Assembly: GCA_002099365.1 (NCBI GenBank)
Contig: MSED01000002.1
Span: forward strand, 2,356,001 to 2,420,000
Source: Phialophora verrucosa
Lineage: Eukaryota; Ascomycota; Eurotiomycetes; Chaetothyriales; Herpotrichiellaceae
DNA length: 64,000 nt
Direction: 5' to 3'
The position numbers were made by a program, and so were the translations under genes. Below the pieces are notes generated by a model, which saw only the letters and a program-made list of their open reading frames with translations, did no database searches and was not told the DNA's origin. Below, piece by piece: positions 22,484 through 32,424 of this stretch; within the stretch, counting starts at the first letter, position 1; each line of letters opens with the position of its first letter.

Positions 22484-25400
22484 CTAGTGAGCCGTTCGCA
22501 TCGCTTGTTGCAACCGCTGTTGCATGTTTGACTCGGGTGCGAGATTCTCCCAGAATCCGTAACTGCCATTTTGCTGCAATTCCAGGAACAGAATCGTCAT
22601 GCCCCAGACGTGAGGTCTCGCAACCGTCAGCCTTTCGTAAACAACTCGCGAGATTTGCTCGCGAAGTTCGCGCTGTTGTTCATCGACACTGCCGGATCCC
22701 CAAAGATGAAGCATCAGCTTGCAGAAGAAGTCGGTGTGGGTGCTGGGGTACCGAATCTGGTCGGCAATCGCATTCAAGAATTGGTATCGACCCTCGTAGC
22801 CTAGGCTGAGCGCGAGCTTTGTCGTGAAAATGACGGGTGCCGAGCTGCTGTCGAATCTCCCAGGAGCGTTGCTCAGGGCTTCCTGGCCAATGAATGGCAC
22901 GAGAGCGTTGATGATCTCAACACTCCTCGCCGGTCCCATGGCCGTCGATCGCACCTGGCCTTCAAGAAGGGCGGCCTTGATCTGCTTGAGGGCGACTTCA
23001 TAGTCACCTGATTTACGGACCACACTCAGGATGACATCTTCGAGGTCGGCCTGTCGTAGCGGCAAGTCAAAGTCGCCGGCCATGATCGGATGTTTCTTCA
23101 TCTCCTCGAGTCGCTCAATCTTCAAGCCTGGCGTCATGGGATCAGGCAGATCGTGATACGCCGATGGTTTCGCAGTGAGAATGAGATTCCTGAGCTGCGG
23201 GATCCCATATGCAATGCGTGAGCAGAAATAGGTATGGTTCTGGCAGAGAAACTCCGGATAATCATGAAGCAGGACCAGAATGTTCCTCAAGGTGCCCTTG
23301 TAAAGGTCGAGATTCAAGAGTTCAAAGCCAGCTGTGGTGGATAACTGCGAGATATGGTGAAGAAGCAACCCGATGAGCTCCCGATATGTATCCCAGCCAG
23401 CCTGATTGTTCGATTTGAGCATACCCGCCACGAAGACGCGGTGAATAATAAGACTGCACCACGCGTAGGTAAATCCCGGGAACCACGAAGGCTGGAGAGA
23501 CTTGAAGCATTTGGCGAAGGCGGACATCATGTCGTTGTGGTCACTGGTGGCGTCCAGTCGAGCGGCAGCGTACTCGTAGAGCAAGTTCGCCAGCAGGCGG
23601 TTGAAAAGGCGCTGCGGGAAAGCCACTCCCCGCATGTTCTGATGGTGGTTCAAAACCAGCACGATGACCGTCAAGATGGTCTCGAGGTATGGCGCCTTGC
23701 TGAGTCGAGTTGCACCGTTCGTCTCGCCCTGGAACCTGACAAGCATAATGACCAGCCGCGAGAGCGCATCCACGTGAGCGAAAGCGACCTCGACACTGCC
23801 TCTCGGACTCTGGGCCTCTCGCTCGTAGCATTCGATGCATGAGTCAATGCACAATCTGAAAAACTCGGCCAAGTCTTCGGTACTGTTGATAGTTTGCTCC
23901 TTGTGGAGTTCCTTCAGGAACGCGGCGCATGTGCCGTCGTTTTGACCGATGCTCTCAAAAATCCCGACCCATTCATCGAACACGTAGCGCATCTGGTCTT
24001 GCCTCGCTTTGGTCTTGTCCGTGACCTCGACGCTCACGAATTCAGGCATACCGTGGGCCTTGAGCTTTGCGCTGATTTCTGACGCAACGACGAGATCCGG
24101 CTGCTCCTTGACCCAGGCAGACATCGCAACAAGGCTGTTCGCGAAGTCGGCTCGGAGGGCAGTTGGCTCGTCAGTGAAGACCGTCTGGTCCATGATCTCT
24201 GCCAGGATTTCGAGTCCCCGCACATTTTTATTCAGGATGGACGAGGAGATGGCGGCATCAACCCGAGAGATCTCCAGCAAGCCCACAGTGATCAACGCCA
24301 CTACCACGTTCGAGCTGGCCAGAATAAGCTCCTCGCTAGCCGTCATCCATCTCAGCACATCCCTGACTATGAGGTCCGACAGCTGACAGAGTTTGGATAG
24401 CAAGAACGCCAAGACCTCAGCCTCGAGAGGGCTTTCTGGAGGTTTCTGCGTAAATGTGGCGCAGATTTTTTCTGCGATCTGACGAGCGAGCAAATCGGTT
24501 GCTGGGCGTTGGGACGTTGTAAGAACGATCAGGATTTGCCTAAAGTCCTGGAAAATCGGGCCGTTTTTCTCCAGATCCTTCACTCGGGTGGTTTCCGAGG
24601 CTCTGGCTGCCTTCTGGATGTCTTCAATGAGGATGGATATACGTTCATGAGGCGGGATGGCCTCGGCAAAGCCATTGACACGCGGCGGTTGCATAGCTGA
24701 GAGCATCCGATTTTCCTGTTGTACCAACGGGCTCTGATGAGGAAGAGCGGGCTGGTCAGCTGGCGTTGAAAGATTGGGCATTGCAAGAGAATCTTGCAGG
24801 ATATCGGGGATCTGTCGGCCAGTCGTGTCGGTAGAAGCATTCGGTAGATGATTGGCATTCATTCCATGCACTCGGCGGTCAAACTCTTCGTAAACTGCTC
24901 GTTGTGCTTCGTTCAGACCGCCGACAGTTTGTTTGTAGGGCTCCGGTATCCACGCTGACCACTGAGTGATTCCTGCTGGCATGAACTCTCTGTTCCCGCC
25001 CTCGGCAAGAAAGCGACGGCGGTCTTCCATATCGCCTTCGATGACCTGGTCGATCTCTGCCATGGCGCGTTGTTCGGCAGCTTGCTCAACAAGAGAACAT
25101 GCGGTGTCCAGATTGTCATTCACACACATCAGAATGGCGCCTTCAGGCAGAAGATGTTCGGGCAGATCTTCCTGAGCAGGACGACGAATGTAATTTGAGA
25201 TGCTCATTCGAAGAGGCTCCTTGCACGTGACCAGGGCGAGACTGCCAGCAAGCGACTTGACCATCTGTCTAGCGGCCAGACGGTATTTTTCCACATCTGG
25301 CTCAAGTGCATAGTCCTTCGCGACAAGTTGAGCGGTGGAGATGGATGCTATGGTGATTGACCGTTCGACAACAGGAGCAATTATTTCCTGAATGGCTTGG

Positions 25401-28400
25401 TCGAATGCGCGATAAATGATGTTCTTGACCAATGCCTGATCCTGAACCGAGCCCGAGGTGGGCGGATATTTGAGTACATCCTCGAGATTTGGAAGCGTCG
25501 CCATGATCTCTGGAGCGGTCAGACGTTCGCGGACAGCTCGGTTCATTGCGCCGTTGATCCCAATCTCGTCAAAGTTCTCCAGGCCGTCAGGCAAAACCGA
25601 AAGATTGGCCGCATCATCTTCAGCCGAAGGGCGATCTCGAATGACCAGAGCAGGCTCAAGCTTCTTGAAGTCAAGCTTGAATTCCTTGCAAAGAACCTCG
25701 ATCTCAAACTTTAGATTCAGCTTGAGTTCGGCGTGATGATAGAGTTCTAGGAGCACACCAATAATCTCCATGAGCCAGGGATTCGGAGGGACGAATACCA
25801 AAGAGTTGACACCCTGCGCGAGGACTTTGCATGTAAAAGGAATGACCAAAATCAATCTCTGGGTGTCATAGCCTTCCACGAGAAGATCGACGAAGTAAAT
25901 GTTCCGGTGCTTGATTGGCTTGTCTTGTGCAAGAGTAAGCGACCCTAGCCAGCCTCCAAGATTCTTCAGGTGACTTCTTTCAGTTGCAGAATTGATTGTG
26001 GATTCAGCGCTCATCATCTTGTTGATACTGACGTAGGTCTCGCGGATCACTTCGGACATGAGCAGCTTGTCGTCGAACTTGTTGACGAACTGAAAGTACA
26101 TTTCCTGGTTGTTTGGCTCTAATCTGGCACGCTGTTCCACCAGATACGAGGCAAACCATTGGTAGTGCTCAGGAGCAAAGGACTCCTTCAAGTCAGCCAA
26201 TTTGCTGGCCATGTTGTCCTTGGAAAGGTTGTTGATGACGAACAGTATCTTCTCTTGGACTTTCTGGTCAGGCTCGCGGAAGTGGGCAGAAGGATCAGGG
26301 GGGTCAGCATGCAGGGCTCGGAAGCCACGACCGGCATCCTGGATGGCCACGTCGGCTGCACCATTCACTACGTGACCGGTGCCAATGCCGTTGGCGCCGG
26401 GGCCATGGCCATTGCCGTTGCCAGCTGCCTGTTGAGCGCGGAGTCCTTCTTCGGCTCGCTGCATCAGTTCTGCATGTTGATGAAGTGAAGGCTCTTGCAG
26501 CAGAAGACTGCAAAGGCCAGGCCACTCCGAAAGCTGATCGCTAATCTGCAGCAATGCTTCTATGCCGAAGCGGTGCATCAGTGTGTCCGGTTCGTGGTCG
26601 CGGACCGCCCTAAGGATAAGAGCAAGTCCAAAATCTCGCGGAATTGACGGAAGGAGATTGTATTTGATAATGTTGCCAAACAACAGGGCAGTCTTCTCCA
26701 AAGCGTCTTCGGGATATTCGCTGTAGCAGACATACTCGTCAAACAGTCCGTGAACAATGCAGCAGAAGAGATCCTGCTGATCTGGATCTGTCGAGGTCTT
26801 GTATTTGCGCATTTCGTTGACCATGTCGCGGATGGAGAGCTCTCCCCGATACATGCGGCCAAACAACTCGGACATCTGTTTGTCAATGGCTTCCGGAAGC
26901 TTGTTGCCCTTCTCTTCACTGCTTCTTTCCAAGACGTCATCAAAGCCAGCTCCATAGTTCATCAGTCGGGGATAAGTTTGTAAACACGTGGTCTGAGCGC
27001 TTTCGACGGCATCACGTTCGTCCAGATTGTCTTCGACCTTTTCGAGGAGTGTGTGTACATTTCGCAGAGTGAGAGGAATTGATTGCGGCGGTGCTCCACC
27101 ACGCTGAACCCGGAATTCGTCGTCTGCCTTGATTCGCAGGTACTTGGCCAGGATCAAACCCAGGTTTGATTGTCCCTCAGCGGCTTCTGCAAGATAACGT
27201 TCGAGGTCGAAGTCCTGTCGCAGCCTGTCACGCATACAGGCGATATCGAGGGCCAGGGGGTTCGTCCAATGCTTAAGAAACTCTTCAGTCCACCCAAATT
27301 CCTCGGCTCGCTCATAGATGACTTCCGTTTGGCGGGGATCGTTCTGAAAGACTAGGTGACAAAGTTCGAAGAGGTACTGAGGGTTCGTTGCCAAAGCCTC
27401 CAGGACCGGGCGGTAATCAGACCGTTGTTTCTCAAGGAAAAGGCTGAAACATTCAGCGATGAATTTCTCTTGGTCACTTGCCCACGGTTTAGCGTTGGTG
27501 CGGGCGAGGAACAGCAGAAAAACGGCTGTATGATTCTGATAGACATCTTGCAATATGTCCATGGCATCTTCTCCCTCTGGCCCGGTCGCTGGACCGAGGA
27601 CAACCTCAAAAATGGCCTGGCAAGCATCGGCGGAGCCATAAGGAGTGTCCAGGTCCGCGCTGATCAAACTCACGACTTCGGGAGGCAGGTTCTTCAGATC
27701 TTCTTGGGGCAGAGTAGGACGCAGACGCGGTATCCTCGCAACGCGTACCGCGGTCGTGGGAGCTGCGAGGAACCCAGCGAGGAGAGAAATCTGCGTGGCT
27801 GGGTTTTGCCAGCTTCCTCCCCAGAGTCTCTGTATGTCAAACTGTGTATCTTCCTGCGCCACATGCAGTAGAGCCCCGTACAGACGTGGAAACTCTGTCC
27901 TCCGCAACCGAAGGCCTGGAATGTCAAATCCTTGGATGACCAGGTTCCAGTCCAGCTGTCTCGCCCGGAGAGCCTCCACTAGATTCAACAGTTCATATTG
28001 CTGGTTGACGGTAAGAATCAGGAACAGGATTGCGTTGGCCGCTTGGGGTTCGGTGATGGTCGATGCAGGTAATGACGCGAGGAAATCTCGAGCAGCTTGT
28101 TCGGACGCGAGTGCTCTGGGACCGTGCCGTAGCAGACCGCGTGCAATGTCTCGATTTTCGGATGGGAGGCGTGTGACCATATAGGCACCATATAGGAGTT
28201 CGGGCTTAGTGCCGGTGTATCGAGGTGTGATGGCGCGCCAAAGATCGTCCTTCTGATCTTGGGTGGTAATTGCAGCAGCAGCCAACGAGAAATATTCAAC
28301 CACCGAGCAGATATTCTCGGCAGAAAAGGCCTGCGAACTGGCAGCGCGACTTTCTGACAGAGTCCGTAGTGAGGATTGGGCAAAGTCTGTCAAGAAGCTC

Positions 28401-28873
28401 TCGGCCTTTGTCCTCAGATCGACTCGAGCGCATTTTGTAAAGGCGACGGCGAGGATGACTTGAGGTAGAGTGTCAGAGGGAAAGAAGTGTTGGATGAAGC
28501 TGACCAGATCGAAATCGCGGAAGGAGTCTTCCTTAGCTGTGTCGATGGCCTCGGCAATCTTCGCGGGCTGCTCTGGATCTGAGGCGACTTTGTCCAACTG
28601 TTCGTGCAGCAATCTGTAGCTTCCTTGATCATAGTCTTTGGCTCCCTGGAAGATGGCGGCAGTATTGAGGGAGATGGCGCGCCGGAAGAACTGGGAAAAG
28701 ACCTCCATGCCGTTGGAGTCGAGCAGTCGCTGAATCTTCTCCCTCTTGGCCTCCCACTTCTGCTTTCCCTCTCTTTCGCTGATGGTATCAAGAAGCAGGA
28801 GAATCTGAGTGGCGGATATCTTGGAGAGCGAAGAGAGGCCGGACGCGGCAGGACTGGTGATCATGGGAAGCAT
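22484..28873 (-). CDS. NOT1: CCR4-NOT complex scaffold subunit NOT1
   Basis: Scaffold of the CCR4-NOT complex, which deadenylates mRNA and affects transcription in cytoplasm and nucleus. A single 2129-residue exon matches the usual size of about 2100-2400. Order: N-terminal HEAT-type region, tristetraprolin-binding-like central part, MIF4G domain that binds Caf1 (about residues 860-1080, with KILFVINNLSKDN), the DUF3819 Caf40-binding bundle (about 1125-1260, with IIYRAFDQAIQEIIAPV), and the C-terminal NOT-module domain (about 1650-2090). A low-complexity G/N stretch separates the middle domains. Fungal orthologues often have a longer disordered N-terminus, so an upstream exon is possible. The ATG overlaps an out-of-frame upstream ATG by sequence ATGAATG. 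Confidence 0.95.
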   Translation of the reverse strand: MLPMITSPAASGLSSLSKISATQILLLLDTISEREGKQKWEAKREKIQRLLDSNGMEVFSQFFRRAISLNTAAIFQGAKDYDQGSYRLLHEQLDKVASDPEQPAKIAEAIDTAKEDSFRDFDLVSFIQHFFPSDTLPQVILAVAFTKCARVDLRTKAESFLTDFAQSSLRTLSESRAASSQAFSAENICSVVEYFSLAAAAITTQDQKDDLWRAITPRYTGTKPELLYGAYMVTRLPSENRDIARGLLRHGPRALASEQAARDFLASLPASTITEPQAANAILFLILTVNQQYELLNLVEALRARQLDWNLVIQGFDIPGLRLRRTEFPRLYGALLHVAQEDTQFDIQRLWGGSWQNPATQISLLAGFLAAPTTAVRVARIPRLRPTLPQEDLKNLPPEVVSLISADLDTPYGSADACQAIFEVVLGPATGPEGEDAMDILQDVYQNHTAVFLLFLARTNAKPWASDQEKFIAECFSLFLEKQRSDYRPVLEALATNPQYLFELCHLVFQNDPRQTEVIYERAEEFGWTEEFLKHWTNPLALDIACMRDRLRQDFDLERYLAEAAEGQSNLGLILAKYLRIKADDEFRVQRGGAPPQSIPLTLRNVHTLLEKVEDNLDERDAVESAQTTCLQTYPRLMNYGAGFDDVLERSSEEKGNKLPEAIDKQMSELFGRMYRGELSIRDMVNEMRKYKTSTDPDQQDLFCCIVHGLFDEYVCYSEYPEDALEKTALLFGNIIKYNLLPSIPRDFGLALILRAVRDHEPDTLMHRFGIEALLQISDQLSEWPGLCSLLLQEPSLHQHAELMQRAEEGLRAQQAAGNGNGHGPGANGIGTGHVVNGAADVAIQDAGRGFRALHADPPDPSAHFREPDQKVQEKILFVINNLSKDNMASKLADLKESFAPEHYQWFASYLVEQRARLEPNNQEMYFQFVNKFDDKLLMSEVIRETYVSINKMMSAESTINSATERSHLKNLGGWLGSLTLAQDKPIKHRNIYFVDLLVEGYDTQRLILVIPFTCKVLAQGVNSLVFVPPNPWLMEIIGVLLELYHHAELKLNLKFEIEVLCKEFKLDFKKLEPALVIRDRPSAEDDAANLSVLPDGLENFDEIGINGAMNRAVRERLTAPEIMATLPNLEDVLKYPPTSGSVQDQALVKNIIYRAFDQAIQEIIAPVVERSITIASISTAQLVAKDYALEPDVEKYRLAARQMVKSLAGSLALVTCKEPLRMSISNYIRRPAQEDLPEHLLPEGAILMCVNDNLDTACSLVEQAAEQRAMAEIDQVIEGDMEDRRRFLAEGGNREFMPAGITQWSAWIPEPYKQTVGGLNEAQRAVYEEFDRRVHGMNANHLPNASTDTTGRQIPDILQDSLAMPNLSTPADQPALPHQSPLVQQENRMLSAMQPPRVNGFAEAIPPHERISILIEDIQKAARASETTRVKDLEKNGPIFQDFRQILIVLTTSQRPATDLLARQIAEKICATFTQKPPESPLEAEVLAFLLSKLCQLSDLIVRDVLRWMTASEELILASSNVVVALITVGLLEISRVDAAISSSILNKNVRGLEILAEIMDQTVFTDEPTALRADFANSLVAMSAWVKEQPDLVVASEISAKLKAHGMPEFVSVEVTDKTKARQDQMRYVFDEWVGIFESIGQNDGTCAAFLKELHKEQTINSTEDLAEFFRLCIDSCIECYEREAQSPRGSVEVAFAHVDALSRLVIMLVRFQGETNGATRLSKAPYLETILTVIVLVLNHHQNMRGVAFPQRLFNRLLANLLYEYAAARLDATSDHNDMMSAFAKCFKSLQPSWFPGFTYAWCSLIIHRVFVAGMLKSNNQAGWDTYRELIGLLLHHISQLSTTAGFELLNLDLYKGTLRNILVLLHDYPEFLCQNHTYFCSRIAYGIPQLRNLILTAKPSAYHDLPDPMTPGLKIERLEEMKKHPIMAGDFDLPLRQADLEDVILSVVRKSGDYEVALKQIKAALLEGQVRSTAMGPARSVEIINALVPFIGQEALSNAPGRFDSSSAPVIFTTKLALSLGYEGRYQFLNAIADQIRYPSTHTDFFCKLMLHLWGSGSVDEQQRELREQISRVVYERLTVARPHVWGMTILFLELQQNGSYGFWENLAPESNMQQRLQQAMRTAH

Positions 28874-28877
28874 TCAT
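28788..28877 (-). other. Overlapping upstream ORF at the NOT1 start
   Basis: An ATG at 28877 lies four bases before the NOT1 ATG at 28873 in another frame and opens a 29-codon ORF that ends inside NOT1. If both ATGs are in the mature leader, scanning ribosomes would meet the upstream one first. This is a sequence observation; its translation is unproven. Confidence 0.35.
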
Positions 28878-29490
28878 GACCTTGGAAAGGGCGGTGGTGC
28901 GTACGAAGGGTTTGCGGGGAGGAACAGTCACGTTGCACGGTTTGAGTTTGGACGCAGTGCAGGTGAAGTGAATGCGAGGGGCGTGGAGCGGGTTGTGGAT
29001 AAGAAGCCAACGTCTAAAATAAGGTGGTAAACGGCGGGAATGAGAGAAGGAATAAATGTCGATGAGATGCGAATGCAGGAACAACTTGGAGAGAGGGTGT
29101 GCTGGCTGTCGAGGACGGGCCCAGTCGTCCTGTCCTTCTCCTTCACGCCTTGGCACATATCACGTGGCCGTGGACCGAGCATCACTTGAGGATCACTTGG
29201 TATCACTGCATAAGTACGAAGATGCTGGGCTATCAAGCTCATTTCACCGCGTCACGGTGCTATCTCGAGGGTTGCTTCAACATCTAGGTCAAAGTCTGCG
29301 ACTTTCGAATAAAAAGAACTCATTCAGCCACCGAACCACCTCCAGGTCGTGAAAATGAAATCGAGACAGAACACTGGTCTCACCCATAATCGAAAATCCA
29401 AGGCCTTGGCCTACACAGGTCCTGGGATCCCAATCGACTCAAGAAAGACTTCCTGAAGACACAACATGAGCCGACCTGCGAATCAACGAC
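28874..29490. promoter_or_regulatory. NOT1 promoter and 5' leader
   Basis: 617 bp between NOT1 and the stop of the next minus-strand gene. Several small ORFs occur but none resembles a protein I know. An upstream NOT1 exon could lie here; I did not find one. Confidence 0.45.
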
Positions 29491-30842
29491 TCAAACCCTC
29501 GTTCTCTTGGACTCCACTGCTGCAATCTCGACAGTGTCATCGGCAGTATCTGGCGCACCTCTCTTCCTTCCTTTCTGACCTCCTGACGAAGACCTACCAC
29601 CAGACTTGAGTCTAGGCCACGTATCAAATGGACTATTCTTCTTGTTCGAGCTCGCGTTGACACGGTTCGTTTCGGCTTCATCGGTGAAGAGAAGCGCTTT
29701 TCCGGTTGAGCGCAGCGACCTTCCTGTCTTGACACTCGGCGAACCCGGACTAGACACCTCGGCATCTCCATTCTGACCAGTCGGTTCTTCAATGTCCGTT
29801 AAGGCTTCTTCCTCCTCCTGAGCTTTGCGTGCCTTCTTCTGCGCCTCGGTCTGGAACAGTCGTTTTGGCTTGATTGAGCGACGTGTGAGAGGCTTGAGCG
29901 ACTTGGTGGTGGATTCGGGCGAGTGTTCAAGAAGACCCAGGTCAGCTTCGTCAATCTCCTCTTCCTCGTCATCCTCGTCGTCAAATCGTCTGTAGACCTT
30001 CTTCCCACGACTAGGAAAGGATTAGTTAGCGAGACAATAGGAGGCAGTTGGACTCCTTACAAGACATAAACCATGCCCTCATCCTCTTCAATGGCCGCCG
30101 CCACTTGATGGTCTACCTTCTTTTTCTCCCCGCTAACCTTGCGCCTCTTCGAAGTACCTGCGATCTTTCGACTAGAGGATGCCTCGCCATTCATCTGATG
30201 GTCCACGAAGGGATTCGATTGGCCGTGATCAACTTGCGGAACTGTGTCCCGTGAGTCCGTGAAGATGTGAATCTGCCCACGACTTTCGTCTTCGGCGGAA
30301 AAGCTCTCAAGGGAGAAGCCATTGTAACGCTTGTTCTTGCGATTTCTTCGAGGGGCTGGCTCAAGATCCAGGACGTCGGGGTTTTCTTGAAACAGTGCCC
30401 GAGCGGCATTGTTCGCGTTGGCAATCATCTTCTTCTTGGGAGTCTTGACCGGAGTAGGGAGCATACCGTCGGATATTATGGTTGAAGAGGAAGCAGAGGG
30501 TTGGAGGTGCGCTTTGGAGCGTGCCATTTGTTTCGGAGGTAGGGTGTCGATGGAGGGAGAAGGGGGAGAGATGATTTGAACCCGGCGAGATTCCTTATCT
30601 CGTGGAGTTGAATCAGGCGATTGAATACCCGGGCCAGTTTGTCTTTGTCTGGGCGACTTTGGCGTGGTCACTGATGCTGCCGGTCTGGGACTTCGCTGGC
30701 GCCCTTCGGGAATTGAATGCGCTTGTCTTGCGGCGATTCGAGAACTGGCTCTGGTAGGGCGGTAATCGTAAGCAGCGCCGTGTAAAGGTGTAGGAGGAGT
30801 ATGAGGCGTCGATGCGATCTGAAGCGGCGGTGTTGAAGCCAT
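29491..30842 (-). CDS. Conserved-looking nuclear protein with RxLF and TP-K motifs, unknown function
   Basis: Exons 30061-30842 and 29491-30010, joined over a 50-nt intron with a CTAAC branch site, give 433 residues. The junction restores VYVFRGKKVYRRFDDED, an acidic block typical of a conserved segment. The protein is mostly disordered and basic. Visible motifs are several S/T-P sites, TPVKTPKKK followed by AARALF (an RxLF-type cyclin docking signature), basic clusters KRRK and KRKR-like signals, and a C-terminal basic tail. These suggest a nuclear CDK substrate, but that is inference; I do not recognise a named family. It is divergent from DUO1 with 480 bp between the starts. Confidence 0.72.
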
Positions 30843-31322
30843 TTTGCGGAGTCTCCCAGGAAAGAAGTGAAGCCACCTGCAAGCGACTGCCAGACCTCAA
30901 GAGTGAAGTTCCAGTCCAGGGGCCGCACACAACTTAAAGTATCCAAGGGTAATGTAGCGTAATGCGACTGAGAGCACGTATGGTATGTTGGAGGGAACTG
31001 GCAGCATTGTGAGTTAAGAGATAGAAGGACACCAACGATGAGGTCGATGTTGGAGGCTGGGCCTTCGTTTGGTGCTTGTCCATTGGGCCGACAGATTGAC
31101 GTGGCTGGGAATGTAGTGCCACCAGTGTCAGTGAGTCTTGGGGCGCCCTGGTTGGTTTGTGGCTGCAGCCCGGACGCGCTCATTCCACCACCACAGGTCG
31201 CATGTGCACAATCGACGACCCTACACAGTACGAGTCCTCTATCTACTTTGTGCACATCGCTATTGTGAACTGCAAATGCTGTCGCACTCCTTTCTGGCAT
31301 TTCTTCTTTGCTCTTTTCGACC
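30843..31322. promoter_or_regulatory. Divergent promoter, nuclear protein / DUO1
   Basis: 480 bp separate the two divergent starts. An ACGCGC word near 31171 is close to but not identical with an MluI cell-cycle box (ACGCGT); I do not call it a site. Confidence 0.4.
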
Positions 31323-32061
31323 ATGGATTCCACACACAATGACAACCTAGACGGGAGCCTGTGGGACTCTCCCTCCAAGCCAGAAGGTACCAGCAAGCAG
31401 GGCCATGCTATAAAACCTACATATCAGGAGCAACAGGAACGCGATGAGAGCCTACGTCAGGAACTGGAAAGTGTACGGCAGGTCAATGAAGCGATAGAAG
31501 GCGTGATTCACAGCCTACGCAAGGCGAAAGACAACATGAAGGTAGTGGATAGCTGGGCTACGATACACGCTGCATACTGACTGAAAGTACCAGACTGTCA
31601 ACAAGACTGTCTCAGCTGCTTCTACGTTACTCAATACATGGACACGGATACTATCTCAGACTGAACACAATCAACGACTGATCCTCGACCCCTCATGGCA
31701 GGGTGCCAGCCAGGATATCGCCAACATCGAGGAGGAAGCGTTGCAGAAACAGCGTGCTGCGGAAAGACGAGAAGCCGAGGAAGAAGAGAGGAAGATAGCA
31801 GCAGCAGCAAGACGCGCAGATGAAGAAGGGAAACGGAAAGCCGAAGCAGTCGCCAGACCTGCGAAAGTGGGTAATCCGCGAGGCACAGCACGGGTTGCTT
31901 CAGCTGGACGAGGGTCCGTTACGACCACACCATCGTCATCATATGTGCAAATGGGCGGCCCCAATGCCAGTGGTATAAAGCGAGGGACGTCTTCAACGAG
32001 GAGGACCACATCAGGAATTGGTCGGGGCACTGCTGGTAGGGGCTCGAGAGGGCGTGGTTGA
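31323..32061 (+). CDS. DUO1: DASH complex subunit Duo1
   Basis: Outer-kinetochore subunit of the DASH/Dam1 ring, which couples kinetochores to spindle microtubules. Exons 31323-31541 and 31594-32061 with a 52-nt intron give 228 residues. The Duo1 domain spans about residues 30-130 and crosses the splice site: IHSLRKAKDNMK, then TVNKTVSAASTLLNTW and SQTEHNQRLILD with the invariant-looking DPSWQGASQDI. A charged coiled coil (RRAEEEE-type, about residues 125-160) follows, then a basic tail with RG repeats (GRGTAGRGSRGRG). Length is within the family range. The ATG at 31323 is used although the frame is open slightly upstream without another ATG. Confidence 0.92.
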
Positions 32062-32424
32062 GCTTGACGAGAGTCAAACTCCATTCTGGGACATCAGAAG
32101 ACACAGCCCATTGCGACAGGCGACCCCTTTGAGCGTTGTGGTGAGGCTCATAGGGCTTCCAACCGGTAAGGAAAGAGATTGTTGAACACGCCTCGCCTCG
32201 CCTCGCCTCGCCTCGCCACCCACCGCACGGCAAGGTGAACCCTCGAAACTCTGGATGGAGACAAGGGCGAGGTCAGACAAATTCTGGACTGAACTGGACT
32301 CATGGACGGGTCTTTCCCCATTCCAAGAACATTCGACCTTGTACGCACACGCGGCACCACCATTCGCTATGAGACACGGACGAAAAGAGACTTATTTCTG
32401 GGCCGGACATCTTTGTTTGGTCGA
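32062..32424. other. Convergent intergenic region, DUO1 / M20 hydrolase
   Basis: 363 bp of 3' sequence from two convergent genes. It contains a (CCTCG)5 pentamer run. Confidence 0.45.
32189..32217. repeat. Pentanucleotide microsatellite (CCTCG)5
   Basis: Five perfect CCTCG units at 32191-32215 with partial units at both sides, in the shared 3' region. The complementary GGCGA pattern recurs near 48069. Confidence 0.9.

Noticed and set aside
30565..30600. GGGTTCAAATC on the minus strand, resembling a tRNA T-arm
   Set aside because: It lies inside a coding exon and no acceptor, D or anticodon stems of a tRNA could be placed around it.
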